Below are positions 25,409-33,562 of a stretch of 33,562 bases of DNA, in pieces (the first letter of the stretch is position 1; every line of letters begins with the position of its first letter). A program made the position numbers and the translations under genes. The notes under the pieces are model-generated. The model had not been told where the DNA came from and searched no databases. It worked only from the letters and a program-made list of their open reading frames with translations. The stretch is from Rhizobium sp. (GTDB taxonomy: Bacteria; Pseudomonadota; Alphaproteobacteria; Rhizobiales; Rhizobiaceae), in contig JAHRYZ010000016.1 in assembly GCA_020621905.1 (NCBI GenBank), positions 1 through 33,562 of the forward strand, read 5' to 3'.

Positions 25409-26698
25409 TTAAAGCGAATGCACGCACTTGCCGGTGACATAGGTCGCGACGGCACGGCCGGAGAAGCGGGCATCCTCGAAGGGCGTGTTCTTCGAGCGCG
25501 ACAGCAGCAGTTCCTTGGCGACCAGCCACGGTTCGTCGAGGTCGATCAGCGTGATGTCGGCCTTCGAGCCGGGCCGGAGCGAGCCGGCGTCGAGACCGAA
25601 GATCTCGGCCGGACGGGTCGACATGGCGTCGATCAGCCGCATCAGCGGCACATGGCCGCTGTGATGCAGGCGCAGTGCTGCAGACAGCATGGTCTCGAGG
25701 CCGATCGCACCGTCGGCTGCGTCGGCAAAGGGCAGGCGCTTGGTGTCGACGTCCTGCGGGTCGTGCGACGAGACGATGATGTCGACGGTGCCATCGGCGA
25801 TCGCCTGGACCATGGCCATGCGGTCGTCTTCGGCCCGCAGCGGCGGCGTCAGCTTGAAGAAGGTGCGGTATTCGCCGATGTCGTTTTCGTTCAGCGCCAG
25901 ATGATTGATCGAGATGCCGCAGGTAACCCTGGCGCCGCGGCCGCGCGCCACGCGGATCGCCTCTGCCGATTCGGGCACGGAGATCTTCGCGGCATGGAAC
26001 TTGGCGCGCGCCAGCCCGGCGATGCGCAGATCGCGTTCGAGCGGGATGATTTCCGCTTCCCTGGGAACGCCGGAAAGCCCGAGCCAGCTGGCGAACAGCC
26101 CCTCGTTCATCACGCCGTTGCCGAGATATTTTTCGCGGGGTTCGAGGTCGATGACCGCGCCGAATTCGCGGGCATAGGTCATGGCCCGACGCAGCACCAG
26201 CGTGTCGGAAAGCCCGTGGCGGCCGTTGGTGAAGGCGACGGCCCCGGCTTCCTGCAGCAGGCCGATCTCGGTCATTTCCTCGCCGGCGAGGTGCTTGGTC
26301 AGCGCCGCTGCCGGATAGACATTGACGACGGCCTTGTCGCGGGCGGTCTTCTTGACGAATTCGACCAGCGCGATGTCGTCGATCACCGGATCGGTGTCCG
26401 GCATCATGATGAAGGAGGTGACCCCGCCGGCAGCCGCCGCGCGGCTCGCCGAGGCGATCGTTTCGCGGTGTTCGGCGCCCGGTTCGCCGACGAAGACGCG
26501 GGCGTCGACCAGCCCCGGAACGGCGGTAAGACCGGCACAGTCGCGGATTTCCGCGCCGTCTGGCGCGCCCTGGTTCAGGGCCTCGGCGCCGGCGGCCAGC
26601 ACGCGACCGTCTTCGCCCACGATGATCGTGCCGATGGTGTCGAGCTGGCGGGACGGATCGACGATACGGACATTGTTGAAGACGAGCGGCCGGTTCAT
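25409..26698 (-). CDS. pyrC: dihydroorotase-like protein lacking metal ligands (PyrC', ATCase partner)
   Basis: 429 residues, homologous to class I dihydroorotases over their full length. The metal-binding D-x-H-x-H of active enzymes is replaced by D65-A-R67-V-F69, and the substrate Arg (usual H-L-R-E-P-G) by Gly71 (V-G-E-P-G). Later metal histidines are also changed ([13 protein letters not shown]), while SHDP keeps only part of the last motif. This matches the inactive dihydroorotase homologues, such as Pseudomonas PyrC', which build the aspartate carbamoyltransferase holoenzyme with PyrB. The gene overlaps pyrB by four bases (ATGA), supporting a complex. An active dihydroorotase should be encoded elsewhere. 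Databases often label such proteins simply dihydroorotase. Confidence 0.9.
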   Translation of the reverse strand: MNRPLVFNNVRIVDPSRQLDTIGTIIVGEDGRVLAAGAEALNQGAPDGAEIRDCAGLTAVPGLVDARVFVGEPGAEHRETIASASRAAAAGGVTSFIMMPDTDPVIDDIALVEFVKKTARDKAVVNVYPAAALTKHLAGEEMTEIGLLQEAGAVAFTNGRHGLSDTLVLRRAMTYAREFGAVIDLEPREKYLGNGVMNEGLFASWLGLSGVPREAEIIPLERDLRIAGLARAKFHAAKISVPESAEAIRVARGRGARVTCGISINHLALNENDIGEYRTFFKLTPPLRAEDDRMAMVQAIADGTVDIIVSSHDPQDVDTKRLPFADAADGAIGLETMLSAALRLHHSGHVPLMRLIDAMSTRPAEIFGLDAGSLRPGSKADITLIDLDEPWLVAKELLLSRSKNTPFEDARFSGRAVATYVTGKCVHSL

Positions 26699-27651
26699 GC
26701 GCCCATTCCTTCGCTGCGCGGACCCTGGTTCTGCGAGATCAGCAGGGCTTCCATCACCGCCATGCGCACGGCGACGCCCATTTCCACCTGCTGTTCGATG
26801 ACGCTCTGCGGACCGTCCGCCACTTCCGAGGCGATTTCCACGCCGCGGTTCATCGGACCGGGATGCATGACGAGCGCGTCTTCCTTCGCCGCCTTCAGCT
26901 TCTCCGCGTCGAGGCCGTAGAAGTGGAAGTATTCGCGCACCGACGGCACGAAGGCGCCGGCCATGCGCTCGCGCTGCAGGCGCAGCATCATCACCACGTC
27001 GGCGTCCTTCAGGCCTTCCTTCATGTCGTGGAAAACCTCGACGCCCATGTCGGCGATGCCCGAGGGCAGCAGCGTCGCGGGCGCGACGACCCGCACCCGT
27101 GCGCCCATGGCGTTCAGCAGGAGGATGTTGGAGCGGGCGACGCGCGAGTGCAGCACATCGCCGCAGATCGCCACGATGATGCGCGACAGCTTGCCCCTGG
27201 CGCGGCGGATCGTCAGCGCGTCCAGCAGCGCCTGGGTCGGATGTTCATGCTGGCCATCGCCGGCATTGACCACCGAGCAGGCCACCTTCTGGGCCAGCAG
27301 CGCCGCAGCACCTGCGGACGAGTGGCGCACCACCAGCACGTCCGGCCGCATGGCGTTCAGCGTCATGGCCGTGTCGATCAGGGTCTCACCCTTCTTCACC
27401 GACGAATTGCCGACCGACATGTTCATCACGTCGGCGCCAAGGCGTTTTCCGGCCAGCTCGAACGAGGACTGGGTCCGCGTCGATGCCTCGAAGAAGAGGT
27501 TGATCTGGGTGAGGCCGCGAAGCGTGGAAGTCTTCTTCTCCCGCTGGCGGCTGATTTTGACGGCTTCGTCGGCCCTGTCGAGCAGATAGGTAATATCCTG
27601 CTCGGTCAGACCCTTGATGCCGATGAGATGGCGATGGGGAAAGAAGACCAT
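26695..27651 (-). CDS. pyrB: aspartate carbamoyltransferase catalytic subunit
   Basis: Joins carbamoyl phosphate and aspartate, the committed step of pyrimidine synthesis. The 318 residues include the carbamoyl-phosphate loop STRT (57-60, with Gln rather than Arg at 61), the SVKKGE loop (84-89) that reaches across subunits, H137-P-T-Q140, and the aspartate-binding region with [10 protein letters not shown] and HPGPMNRG. No regulatory PyrI gene is present; the partner is the PyrC-like protein encoded next. AGGAGG lies 6 bases before ATG 27651. A promoter is 25 bases further upstream. Confidence 0.98.
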   Translation of the reverse strand: MVFFPHRHLIGIKGLTEQDITYLLDRADEAVKISRQREKKTSTLRGLTQINLFFEASTRTQSSFELAGKRLGADVMNMSVGNSSVKKGETLIDTAMTLNAMRPDVLVVRHSSAGAAALLAQKVACSVVNAGDGQHEHPTQALLDALTIRRARGKLSRIIVAICGDVLHSRVARSNILLLNAMGARVRVVAPATLLPSGIADMGVEVFHDMKEGLKDADVVMMLRLQRERMAGAFVPSVREYFHFYGLDAEKLKAAKEDALVMHPGPMNRGVEIASEVADGPQSVIEQQVEMGVAVRMAVMEALLISQNQGPRSEGMGA

Positions 27652-27677
27652 GGACGTCCTCCTGAGATGTCACGCGG

Positions 27678-27706
27678 TCTATAAAGAAGGCCGGGCCGGG
27701 GGGCAA
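27678..27706 (-). promoter_or_regulatory. promoter of pyrB-pyrC-plsY-dprA
   Basis: Minus strand TTGCCC (27706-27701), 17-base GC-rich spacer, TATAGA (27683-27678), start near 27671. A palindrome AGCATATGCT sits just upstream of the -35. Confidence 0.5.
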
Positions 27707-27773
27707 GCATATGCTATGTGGATAGAAGCGCGGTCCCCATGTAAAACGAATCGATTTCCGCTAGAGGATCGGC

Positions 27774-29424
27774 ATGACCCCAATGAACCGGACTGAAGAA
27801 AAGCTCGCAGAACTGAACCAGCCGAAACCCTGGTCCGGTATCAATGCCTATCGCTCCGATCCGCTGCTCGTCGACCTCACCGCCTCGCTGTCGCGCGGAC
27901 TGCGCGAGGAATACGACGTCATCGGCAAATACGTGACCTCGCACGAGGCGCAGGAACTGGCGCGCATGGCCCCAGAGCCCGCCGCAACTGCGCACCCACG
28001 GCGTTCGCGGCGAACGGCTCGACGTGGTGGAATTTCATCCGGCCTGGCATGCGCTGATGCGCCGGTCGATGTCGGTCGGCCTGCATTCTTCCGTCTGGGA
28101 GAACCAGAGCGAAGCGCGCGGCCACGAGCATCTGGCCCGCGCCGTGCGGTTCTTCCTGACAGCGCAGCTCGAATGCGGCCATCTCTGCCCGCTCACCATG
28201 ACCAGCGCCTCGGTCGCCGCCCTCGTCGCCTCGCCGCACGTGCAGAAGGAATGGGCGCCGAAAATCCTGTCGCGCAAATATGATTCGTCCAACAAGCCGG
28301 CCATGCAGAAGACTGCCGTCACGATCGGCATGGGCATGACGGAAAAGCAGGGCGGCACGGATGTACGCGCCAACACCACGTCCGGCGAGCGGGTGGGCGA
28401 GGGGATCTATCGCCTTTCGGGCCACAAGTGGTTCATGTCGGCGCCGATGAGCGACGCTTTCGTCATGCTCGCACAGACCAAGGACGGCATGGGCTGCTTC
28501 CTCGTGCCGCGCCTGCTCGAGGACGGCTCGGCCAACGGCCTCGAGTTCCAGCGCCTCAAGGACAAGATCGGCAACCGTTCCAACGCCTCGTCCGAAGTGG
28601 AGTTTTCCGAAACCTTCGGCTTCCTGCTCGGCACGCCGGGTGACGGCATCCGCACTATCCTCGACATGGTGACGCTGACCCGGCTCGATTGCGCGCTCGC
28701 GTCGGCCGGCATCATGCGCGCCTCGATGGCCGAGGCGGTGCATCACGTGCGCGGCCGCTCGGTGTTCGGCAAGAAGCTGATCGACCAGCCGATCATGACG
28801 CGTGTGCTCGCCGACATGGCGCTCGACGTCGCAGCCGCTACGGCCCTTGCCCTCAAGCTCGCCGACTCCTTCGACCGCGCCCGCGAGAATGCGGTCGATG
28901 CCGCCTATGCCCGCGTCATGACGCCGGTGGTCAAGTACTGGATCTGCAAGATGGCACCGGCGCTGATCTATGAGGCGATGGAGTGCATCGGCGGCAGCGG
29001 CTATATCGAGGAGCGGCCGATTGCCCGCCACTACCGCGAAGCCCCGGTCAATGCGATCTGGGAAGGCTCCGGCAACGTCATGGCGCTCGATCTGCTTCGG
29101 GTGCTGAGCCGCGGCAAGGACCTGTTCGAGACGATCTTCGCCGGGCTGGAGCGCGATCTCGGCGCGTCGGGCAAGAAGACGGTGGAAGTGCTGCGCGCCG
29201 CAACCGCCCTTGCCGAGCGCGACGAGGGGGCAGCCCGCCTGCTGATCGAGCAGTTGGCGCTCGCGGCGGCCGCTGCCGAACTCTACAAGCTCGGGGCGGG
29301 CAAGATCGCCGATGCCTTCCTTGAATCGCGCCTCGCCGGCGGCTGGCGCCATACCTATGGCGTGCTCGATGCCCGCTTCGACGCTCGCTATGTGCTCGAC
29401 CTGCTCTATCCCGCGGCGAGCTGA
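27774..29424 (+). pseudogene. aidB: AidB-like acyl-CoA dehydrogenase family protein, frame broken after about 66 codons
   Basis: FAD-binding acyl-CoA-dehydrogenase-fold protein related to E. coli AidB, which binds DNA in the alkylation response. The first frame reads from ATG 27774 (AGAGGA at 5 bases) to EAQELARMA; from there the homology continues in another frame as SPPQLRTHGVRGERLDVVEFHP (quoted in part), and onward without break to 29424. Restoring two bases (or removing one C) near 27967-27975 joins them into about 550 residues, the usual AidB length. Recognisable are the FAD/substrate region TIGMGMTEKQGGTDVRANT, the helical domain and the signature IGGSGYIEERPIARHYREAP. It overlaps the convergent AEC gene by 19 bases. 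Confidence 0.85.
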
Positions 29425-30341
29425 CGGACGAGATAAAGCACCAGGGGAATGGTGAGTACCGCAGCGACCGTCTGCACGGTCGCCGTTGCCGCGTAGAGCG
29501 GCGCGTCGCCGCCCATCTGCTTGGCGAGAATATAGCCGTTCATGGCGGTCGGCACGGCGGCGCTGAGGATCAGCATCACCAGAATGTCCCCCTCGACGCC
29601 GAACAGCAGGGCCGTGCCGGCCATGACGGCCGGAAACACCAGCAGCTTCAGTACCGAGCCGAGGATGACGTTCGGCTGCGGGTTCAGTGCGTCCATGATC
29701 CTCAGGCCCGCGCCGACCATGATCAGGCCAAGCCCCAGCGAAGCGCTCGCCACCAGGTCGACCGCGGTCATGATCGGCTCATAGACGTCTATCCCGGCGA
29801 TATTGACCAGGACCCCGAGGGCCGACCCCAGGATGATCGGGTTGGATATGAGCTTCAGGGCAAAGTGCTTGAGGTTTCGGCCGTTGCCGGAAAACCAGAT
29901 GACGACGCCGACATTGATGACGTTCAGGGGGATGATGATCACCGCCATCACCACCGCAACGACGGTGAGCCCGGCGGGACCGGACAGCTTCTCGGCGATC
30001 GCCAGCGCCATGAAGCCGTTCCAGCGCGTCGCGGTCTGGAAGATCGAGGTGAAGGCCGGTCCTTCCACCCCAAGCCGGTTGAGCGGGTGCCAGAGCGTCA
30101 GCACCAGTGCCGACATGATCCCGACGGCCAGCAGGGCGCTGACGCTGACGGCGCCCGTGTCCATGGTCGAAAAATCGGCCTTGGCCAGCGTCTCGAACAG
30201 CAGCGTCGGGAAGAGCACATAGTAGCCGAATTGCTCGAGCCCGCCCCACAGGCTGTCGTCGATCAGCGGCCACCGCTTGAGCAGCGCGCCGAGCAGCACG
30301 AGCAGGAAGATCGGCAGGATGCTTTCGAAAATCAGGAGCAT
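29406..30341 (-). CDS. AEC-family (auxin efflux carrier) transporter
   Basis: 311 residues with ten predicted membrane segments arranged as two inverted repeats of five, beginning MLLIFESILPIFLLVLLGAL. Between the halves is a short loop near residue 160. Bacterial AEC (YfdV/MdcF-like) proteins usually export organic acids; the substrate here is unknown. ATG 30341 starts the first membrane segment; the longer open frame upstream of it is not membrane-like and I reject it as coding. The ribosome-binding site is weak. It ends by overlapping the aidB-like gene on the other strand. Confidence 0.88.
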   Translation of the reverse strand: MLLIFESILPIFLLVLLGALLKRWPLIDDSLWGGLEQFGYYVLFPTLLFETLAKADFSTMDTGAVSVSALLAVGIMSALVLTLWHPLNRLGVEGPAFTSIFQTATRWNGFMALAIAEKLSGPAGLTVVAVVMAVIIIPLNVINVGVVIWFSGNGRNLKHFALKLISNPIILGSALGVLVNIAGIDVYEPIMTAVDLVASASLGLGLIMVGAGLRIMDALNPQPNVILGSVLKLLVFPAVMAGTALLFGVEGDILVMLILSAAVPTAMNGYILAKQMGGDAPLYAATATVQTVAAVLTIPLVLYLVRQLAAG

Positions 30342-30500
30342 TGGGTTCGCTTTCGGGGCTGGACGCCGGGGAGGGCAGGTTCCGATTAGCAGGTCAGGGT
30401 CGGGCGAGGCAATCGAGCCATTGCCTGTTTGCCGGTCCGTCCGGCCGCCGCTTCCTTGTCGGAGCCGATCACCGATGTCTTGCGTTATCCCCAACGGCCG

Positions 30501-30542
30501 TTAACCTTAACAAAGGGTTTACGTTGCGAGCCTCCGGTTAAC
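30501..30542 (+). promoter_or_regulatory. TTAACC/GTTAAC cluster
   Basis: TTAACC (30501-30506) is followed directly by TTAAC (30507-30511), and a palindromic GTTAAC lies at 30537-30542, in the gap between the divergent AEC and small-protein genes. The half-sites resemble CtrA sites, but the spacing is not the canonical TTAA-N7-TTAA. Tentative. Confidence 0.25.
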
Positions 30543-30570
30543 AGGCCAGTTTCTTCTCGGAACGGGATAG

Positions 30571-30783
30571 GTGAATCGGACGGTCGCAATGGGAACCGCA
30601 TTGGCAAGAGTGACGTTGACGACCGTCATGGCGGTGTTCTTCGCCGGCCTTGCGCTGGATATCGCGGTACCGGCCGTGGTGCTGAGCGTGATGGCGGGGT
30701 CGAACTGGCTGGTTCAGGTCTGGCCCGAATCACAGGCCGGCGCCGGGTCACGGCCGCAGCAATGGAAGGGGAGACCCGCATGA
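30571..30783 (+). CDS. small hypothetical membrane protein
   Basis: 70 residues from GTG 30571, or 64 from ATG 30589. It contains one to two hydrophobic stretches (about residues 13-45, with VTLTTVMAVFFAGLALDIAV) followed by a polar tail. The stop TGA overlaps the ATG of the next gene by four bases (ATGA), which argues that it is translated and coupled to it. Neither start has a strong ribosome-binding site. I recognise no family. Confidence 0.5.
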   Translation: MNRTVAMGTALARVTLTTVMAVFFAGLALDIAVPAVVLSVMAGSNWLVQVWPESQAGAGSRPQQWKGRPA

Positions 30784-31115
30784 AGGTATTTCTGGTGCTG
30801 TGGGCGCTGCCTATCCTGCTGCTCGGCAGCTGGTACAGCCTGTCCTATTACGACATGAGCTTCGGCATCTTCATGCTGACCCGCCAGGCGCATGACCTGG
30901 TGTTCTCCGTCTACGGCCACGTTCTTGGCCTGCCGCCCGAAACGATCCCGCCGCTCGTCGCCCGGGCCATCGTCGTCGACAGCGCGATCATGTTCGCCAT
31001 CATCGCATTTCGTCGTCGAAAGAAGATCGCGGCCTGGTGGGCGGCCCGTCAGGCCTCGTCGGAACTGCGGCCCATCGTCGTGCCGAGCGCCGACAATCTG
31101 TCCAACGCGCCCTGA
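30780..31115 (+). CDS. DUF6105-like small membrane protein
   Basis: 111 residues: a membrane segment [19 protein letters not shown] (1-19), the motif [20 protein letters not shown] (about 24-43), a short loop [15 protein letters not shown], a second membrane segment (about 65-78) and a basic tail [10 protein letters not shown]. The pattern resembles the rhizobial DUF6105 family, from memory. A much longer frame opening at 30429 exists, but this ATG starts at a signal-anchor-like segment, overlaps the previous stop as ATGA, and follows GGAAGGGGAG. Its last 67 bases run antisense to the end of ruvX. Function unknown. Confidence 0.72.
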   Translation: MKVFLVLWALPILLLGSWYSLSYYDMSFGIFMLTRQAHDLVFSVYGHVLGLPPETIPPLVARAIVVDSAIMFAIIAFRRRKKIAAWWAARQASSELRPIVVPSADNLSNAP

Positions 31116-31546
31116 AGAATGAAGCTTGCGGCGGCGGAATCGATCCGCTCGCTGCGCTTGGCCCGCGACACATCCATTTCCAGAAGCGCCCGTTCGGCGG
31201 CAACCGTCGACAGACGCTCGTCCCAGTAGACGAAGGGAATGTCGGTCTTTTCCGACATCGAGCGCACGAAGGCCCGCGTCGCCTGCACGCGCGGTCCGGC
31301 CGAGCCGTCCATGTTCGTCGGCAGGCCGATGATGAAGGCGGCCACGTTCTCCTTTGCCGCGAAAGCCAGGAGCGTTTCGGCATCCTGGGTGAACTTCACG
31401 CGCTTGAGCACCGTTCGCGGTGTGGCGAACCGCCGACCGAGATCCGACATCGACAGCCCGATGGTCTTGGTGCCGAGGTCGAGACCGGCAATCGCCTGTC
31501 GGGGCTGCAGCACCTGCGCCAGTTCTTCGATGGACAGCGTGGTCAT
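31049..31546 (-). CDS. ruvX: Holliday junction resolvase-like protein RuvX/YqgF
   Basis: 165 residues with an RNase H-like fold: first Asp in [17 protein letters not shown] (about 19-35), [13 protein letters not shown] (about 74-86), [13 protein letters not shown], and the last acidic motif [15 protein letters not shown]. YqgF has been linked to 16S rRNA 5' maturation as well as recombination. ATG 31546 gives the family N-terminus; the longer open frame upstream is the antisense shadow of the PhnA-domain gene. It lies 17 bases after that gene's stop, so the two are probably cotranscribed. Confidence 0.93.
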   Translation of the reverse strand: MTTLSIEELAQVLQPRQAIAGLDLGTKTIGLSMSDLGRRFATPRTVLKRVKFTQDAETLLAFAAKENVAAFIIGLPTNMDGSAGPRVQATRAFVRSMSEKTDIPFVYWDERLSTVAAERALLEMDVSRAKRSERIDSAAASFILQGALDRLSALGTTMGRSSDEA

Positions 31547-31563
31547 GCTGCGGCCCCGGCCAA

Positions 31564-31866
31564 TTAGCGCTTGCGCACGAACTCGGTCCTGAGGACCAGT
31601 CCCTTGATCGTGTCGTTCCGGCAGTCGATCTCTTCCGGGTCTTCCGTCAGGCGGATCGACTTGATGACCGTTCCCTGCTTGAGCGTGGTGTTGGTACCCT
31701 TGACCTTCAGGTCCTTGATCAGCGTGACGGAATCGCCGTCCGCCAGAACATTGCCGGCCGGATCCTTGGCAACCGGCTTGGCATTGGCAGCAGCGGCCAC
31801 TTCGGAGGCAGGGCGCCATTCGCCTGTCACTTCGTCATATACATAATCGTCGTCGTCGGCGGCCAT
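31564..31866 (-). CDS. PhnA/YjdM-domain protein (annotated alkylphosphonate utilisation)
   Basis: 100 residues. The N-terminus is acidic ([19 protein letters not shown]) and lacks the zinc-ribbon cysteines of E. coli YjdM. The C-terminal PhnA domain (about 38-100) has the signature [19 protein letters not shown] and [10 protein letters not shown], an SH3-like barrel. Despite the family label, a role in phosphonate metabolism is not established and no phn genes are near. AGGAGA lies 6 bases before ATG 31866. Confidence 0.9.
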   Translation of the reverse strand: MAADDDDYVYDEVTGEWRPASEVAAAANAKPVAKDPAGNVLADGDSVTLIKDLKVKGTNTTLKQGTVIKSIRLTEDPEEIDCRNDTIKGLVLRTEFVRKR

Positions 31867-32013
31867 TTTGGTCTCCTGTCGTAAGCGTTGATAGTCGGCC
31901 GGACGACCGGAGCGGTGAGGGCGGCCTTGCCAACCCGAAGGCTGGTCGCTGCGGCTTATCTTACGCTCGACCGGGGCGCAACACGGTGAGCCCGCCGTTT
32001 GAGGAGAACACGG

Positions 32014-32041
32014 TTGCCGACGGTAGGGCATGGCATATATT
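32014..32041 (+). promoter_or_regulatory. promoter of the UPF0173 gene
   Basis: TTGCCG (32014-32019), 16-base spacer, TATATT (32036-32041), start near 32048, about 20 bases before the ATG. Confidence 0.5.
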
Positions 32042-32068
32042 CGTGCAGCGCACCGAAGGGAGAATATC

Positions 32069-32773
32069 ATGAAGATCACGTGGCTCGGCCATTCCGCATT
32101 CCGTCTCGATACCGCCAAGGCCAGCATCCTCATCGATCCGTTCTTCACCGGCAATCCCGGTTTTGCCGGGTTGGACCGCAAGGACGCCACCGCCGGCGTC
32201 ACCCACATCCTCTTGACCCATGGTCACGGCGACCATGTTGGCGATGCCTTGCAGATCGCCGACGAGACGGGCGCCACCGTGGTCGCCAATTTCGACCTCT
32301 GCATGTGGCTGGCCCACAAGGGGCTGAAGAATTTCTCGCCCGGCAACACCGGCGGCACGATCGGCTTCGAAGGCTTCACCGTCACCTTCACCAATGCGCT
32401 TCATTCCTCCGCCCAGATCACCGAGGACGGGGTCTCCCATGCGCTCGGCAGCGCCAATGGCCTGATGCTGCATATCGAGGGCGAGCCCTCGCTGCTGCAT
32501 ATGGGCGATACCGACATCTTCTCCGACATGAAGCTGATCAACGAACTGCACCAGCCGGATATCGGCATCGTGCCGATCGGCGACCGCTTCACCATGGGCG
32601 GTGCCGTGGCCGCGCTCGCCTGCCGCCGTTTCTTCGATTTCAAGACGGCGTTCCCCTGCCACTACGGATCGTTTCCGATGATCGACCAGACCCCGGAGAA
32701 GTTCGTGCTCGGTATGGAGGGCACCCGCACCCGCGTGGCCACGCCGACAGCCGGCGATAGCGTGGAAGTCTGA
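32069..32773 (+). CDS. UPF0173 metal-dependent hydrolase
   Basis: 234-residue metallo-beta-lactamase fold. It has the short UPF0173 start [11 protein letters not shown], the metal site [10 protein letters not shown] (H-x-H-x-D-H, about 51-60), a second histidine region around NALHSSA, the aspartate in [10 protein letters not shown], and the final histidine in PCHYGSFP. All predicted zinc ligands are present. The family is close to UlaG/YycJ-type hydrolases; the substrate is unknown. AGGGAGA is 6 bases before ATG 32069. It diverges from the PhnA-domain gene and may share its 200-base control region. Confidence 0.92.
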   Translation: MKITWLGHSAFRLDTAKASILIDPFFTGNPGFAGLDRKDATAGVTHILLTHGHGDHVGDALQIADETGATVVANFDLCMWLAHKGLKNFSPGNTGGTIGFEGFTVTFTNALHSSAQITEDGVSHALGSANGLMLHIEGEPSLLHMGDTDIFSDMKLINELHQPDIGIVPIGDRFTMGGAVAALACRRFFDFKTAFPCHYGSFPMIDQTPEKFVLGMEGTRTRVATPTAGDSVEV

Positions 32774-32784
32774 CAAATCCCCCG

Positions 32785-32813
32785 TTGCGCCTGAGCTTTG
32801 CGGCCATTATAGC
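32785..32813 (+). promoter_or_regulatory. promoter of gatCA
   Basis: TTGCGC (32785-32790), 17-base spacer, TATAGC (32808-32813); start near 32820, about 23 bases before the gatC ATG. Confidence 0.5.
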
Positions 32814-32842
32814 GGAGGAAACTAAAGACCTGGAGAATACCG

Positions 32843-33130
32843 ATGTCCGTTGATCTCAAGACCGTCAAGCGCGTCGCGCACCTGGCCCGAATCGCGCTCA
32901 GCGAAGACGAAGCCGAACGGATGATGGGTGAGCTGAACGGTATTCTCGGCTTCGTCGAGCAGCTTTCCGAGGTCGATGTTTCCGGGGTCGAGCCGATGAC
33001 CTCGGTCACGCCGATGGCGATGAAGAAGCGCCAGGACGTGGTCACCGACGGCGGCAAGGCCGACGACATCGTCGCCAATGCCCCGGAAACCGACCGCAAT
33101 TTCTTCCTGGTGCCGAAGGTGGTCGAATAA
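32843..33130 (+). CDS. gatC: Asp-tRNA(Asn)/Glu-tRNA(Gln) amidotransferase subunit GatC
   Basis: 95 residues, full length. GatC wraps around GatA and helps fold the GatCAB complex, which converts misacylated Glu-tRNA(Gln) and Asp-tRNA(Asn). Conserved features are [18 protein letters not shown] near the start, [19 protein letters not shown] in the middle and the late [15 protein letters not shown] lies 6 bases before the ATG. gatA follows after a 90-base gap that contains a hairpin. Confidence 0.96.
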   Translation: MSVDLKTVKRVAHLARIALSEDEAERMMGELNGILGFVEQLSEVDVSGVEPMTSVTPMAMKKRQDVVTDGGKADDIVANAPETDRNFFLVPKVVE

Positions 33131-33177
33131 GCAGGGGGACCAAGCGTCTCTCTCCCTTCCGCCGATCCCGATTTCCG

Positions 33178-33202
33178 GGCGCTTGGCCAAAGCGCCGATT
33201 TT
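33178..33202 (+). terminator. hairpin with short T run between gatC and gatA
   Basis: 7-bp stem GGCGCTT/AAGCGCC (33178-33184 and 33190-33196) with loop GGCCA, followed by GATTTTC. It resembles a weak intrinsic terminator inside an operon, so it may attenuate gatA or stabilise the gatC end. Confidence 0.45.
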
Positions 33203-33220
33203 CTGAAGTGAACCGACATC

Positions 33221-33562
33221 ATGAGCGAACTGACCAGCCTCACCATTGCCGAAGCCCGCGCCAAACTGGTGGCCAAGGAAATCACGGCCGTCGAACTGAC
33301 GGACGCCTATATCCAGGCGATCGAGGCCGCCAATGACGCCATCAACGCCTATGTGACGGTGACTGGCGACAAGGCCCGCGAGATGGCCAAGGTGTCGGAC
33401 GCGCGCATCGCCGAAGGCAAGGCAGGCGCACTGGAAGGCATTCCGCTCGGCATCAAGGACCTGTTCGCCACCCGCGACGTCCACACCCAGGCCTGCTCGG
33501 GCATCCTCAACCGCTTCAAGCCGAAATACGAATCGACCGTCACCCAGAATTTGTGGGACGAC
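33221..33562 (+). CDS. gatA: Glu-tRNA(Gln)/Asp-tRNA(Asn) amidotransferase subunit GatA (5' part)
   Basis: First 114 codons; the gene runs off the window. GatA is the amidase-signature subunit that releases ammonia from glutamine. The start [20 protein letters not shown] and [20 protein letters not shown], with the catalytic lysine in GIKDLF at about residue 79, mark the family; the Ser-cis-Ser-Ser residues would follow beyond the edge. ATG 33221 has a weak ribosome-binding sequence (GAAGTGAA at 10 bases). Confidence 0.95.
   Translation, partial: MSELTSLTIAEARAKLVAKEITAVELTDAYIQAIEAANDAINAYVTVTGDKAREMAKVSDARIAEGKAGALEGIPLGIKDLFATRDVHTQACSGILNRFKPKYESTVTQNLWDD

Noticed and set aside
24647-26920. 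757-codon plus-strand frame across plsY and pyrC
   Set aside because: Antisense to conserved genes, low-complexity composition; not a gene.
27707-27716. Palindrome AGCATATGCT upstream of the pyrB promoter
   Set aside because: Ten bases only, with no second copy and no known regulator; kept only as a remark under the promoter.
1-33562. Defence system, prophage, integrative element or CRISPR array
   Set aside because: No integrase, transposase, Cas protein, repeat-spacer pattern or attachment site; gene content and order are those of a conserved rhizobial chromosome.

Overview
This is a stretch of core chromosome from an alphaproteobacterium, almost certainly a member of the Rhizobiaceae (Rhizobium/Agrobacterium/Ensifer relatives). 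The evidence is high GC content, the 440-residue proS of the alphaproteobacterial type, the gene strings proS-lolC-lolD-dnaE, DUF3572/divK-pleD-rpmG and pyrB-pyrC-plsY-dprA/topA-rnr-DUF983-NUDIX, and a direct-repeat LexA box (GAAC-N7-GAAC) in front of dinB. I see no phage, insertion sequence, CRISPR array, tRNA or rRNA. The species is not resolved.

Layout. Positions 1-64 hold the end of an upstream gene. Positions 65-650 are non-coding on the plus strand and contain a minus-strand small RNA candidate, whose position and size fit the rhizobial alpha-r9 family, and a structured proS leader. Positions 651-4002 carry proS, lolC and lolD (+). A secreted FG-GAP-like protein (-) and a 28-residue membrane peptide with a strong promoter (+) follow, then dnaE (+). 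A convergent L,D-transpeptidase (-) and LexA-controlled dinB (-) come next. A GNAT gene (+) faces the HAD/DUF3572 pair (-), which diverges from divK-pleD (+), the cell-cycle/c-di-GMP pair. Positions 14666-15535 lack a convincing gene but hold a three-hairpin RNA candidate with an intrinsic terminator. The long minus-strand block from 27651 down to 15536 reads pyrB, pyrC, plsY, dprA, then topA, rnr, DUF983, NUDIX, MFS, rpmG. It is interrupted only by one small plus-strand ORF. From 27774 to the end are aidB-like (+), an AEC transporter (-), two small membrane proteins (+), ruvX and a PhnA-domain protein (-), a UPF0173 hydrolase (+), gatC and the start of gatA (+).

Functional themes are translation (proS, gatCA, rpmG), DNA replication, topology, repair and uptake (dnaE, topA, dinB, ruvX, dprA), RNA decay (rnr), envelope biogenesis (lolCD, L,D-transpeptidase, plsY), pyrimidine synthesis (pyrBC) and cell-cycle signalling (divK, pleD).

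The most unusual feature is the number of broken frames. The FG-GAP gene (signal peptide), DUF983, rnr, dprA and aidB each look intact except for small indels. dprA has a cluster of deletions within about 250 bases. Because topA, dnaE and other long genes are intact, this is either genuine decay or, more likely, local consensus error in the assembly, and it should be resolved before any gene loss is claimed. The best candidates for undescribed biology are the RNA in the pleD-rpmG gap, the proS leader with its out-of-frame leader ORF, and the small membrane peptide. No new multi-gene system is evident.
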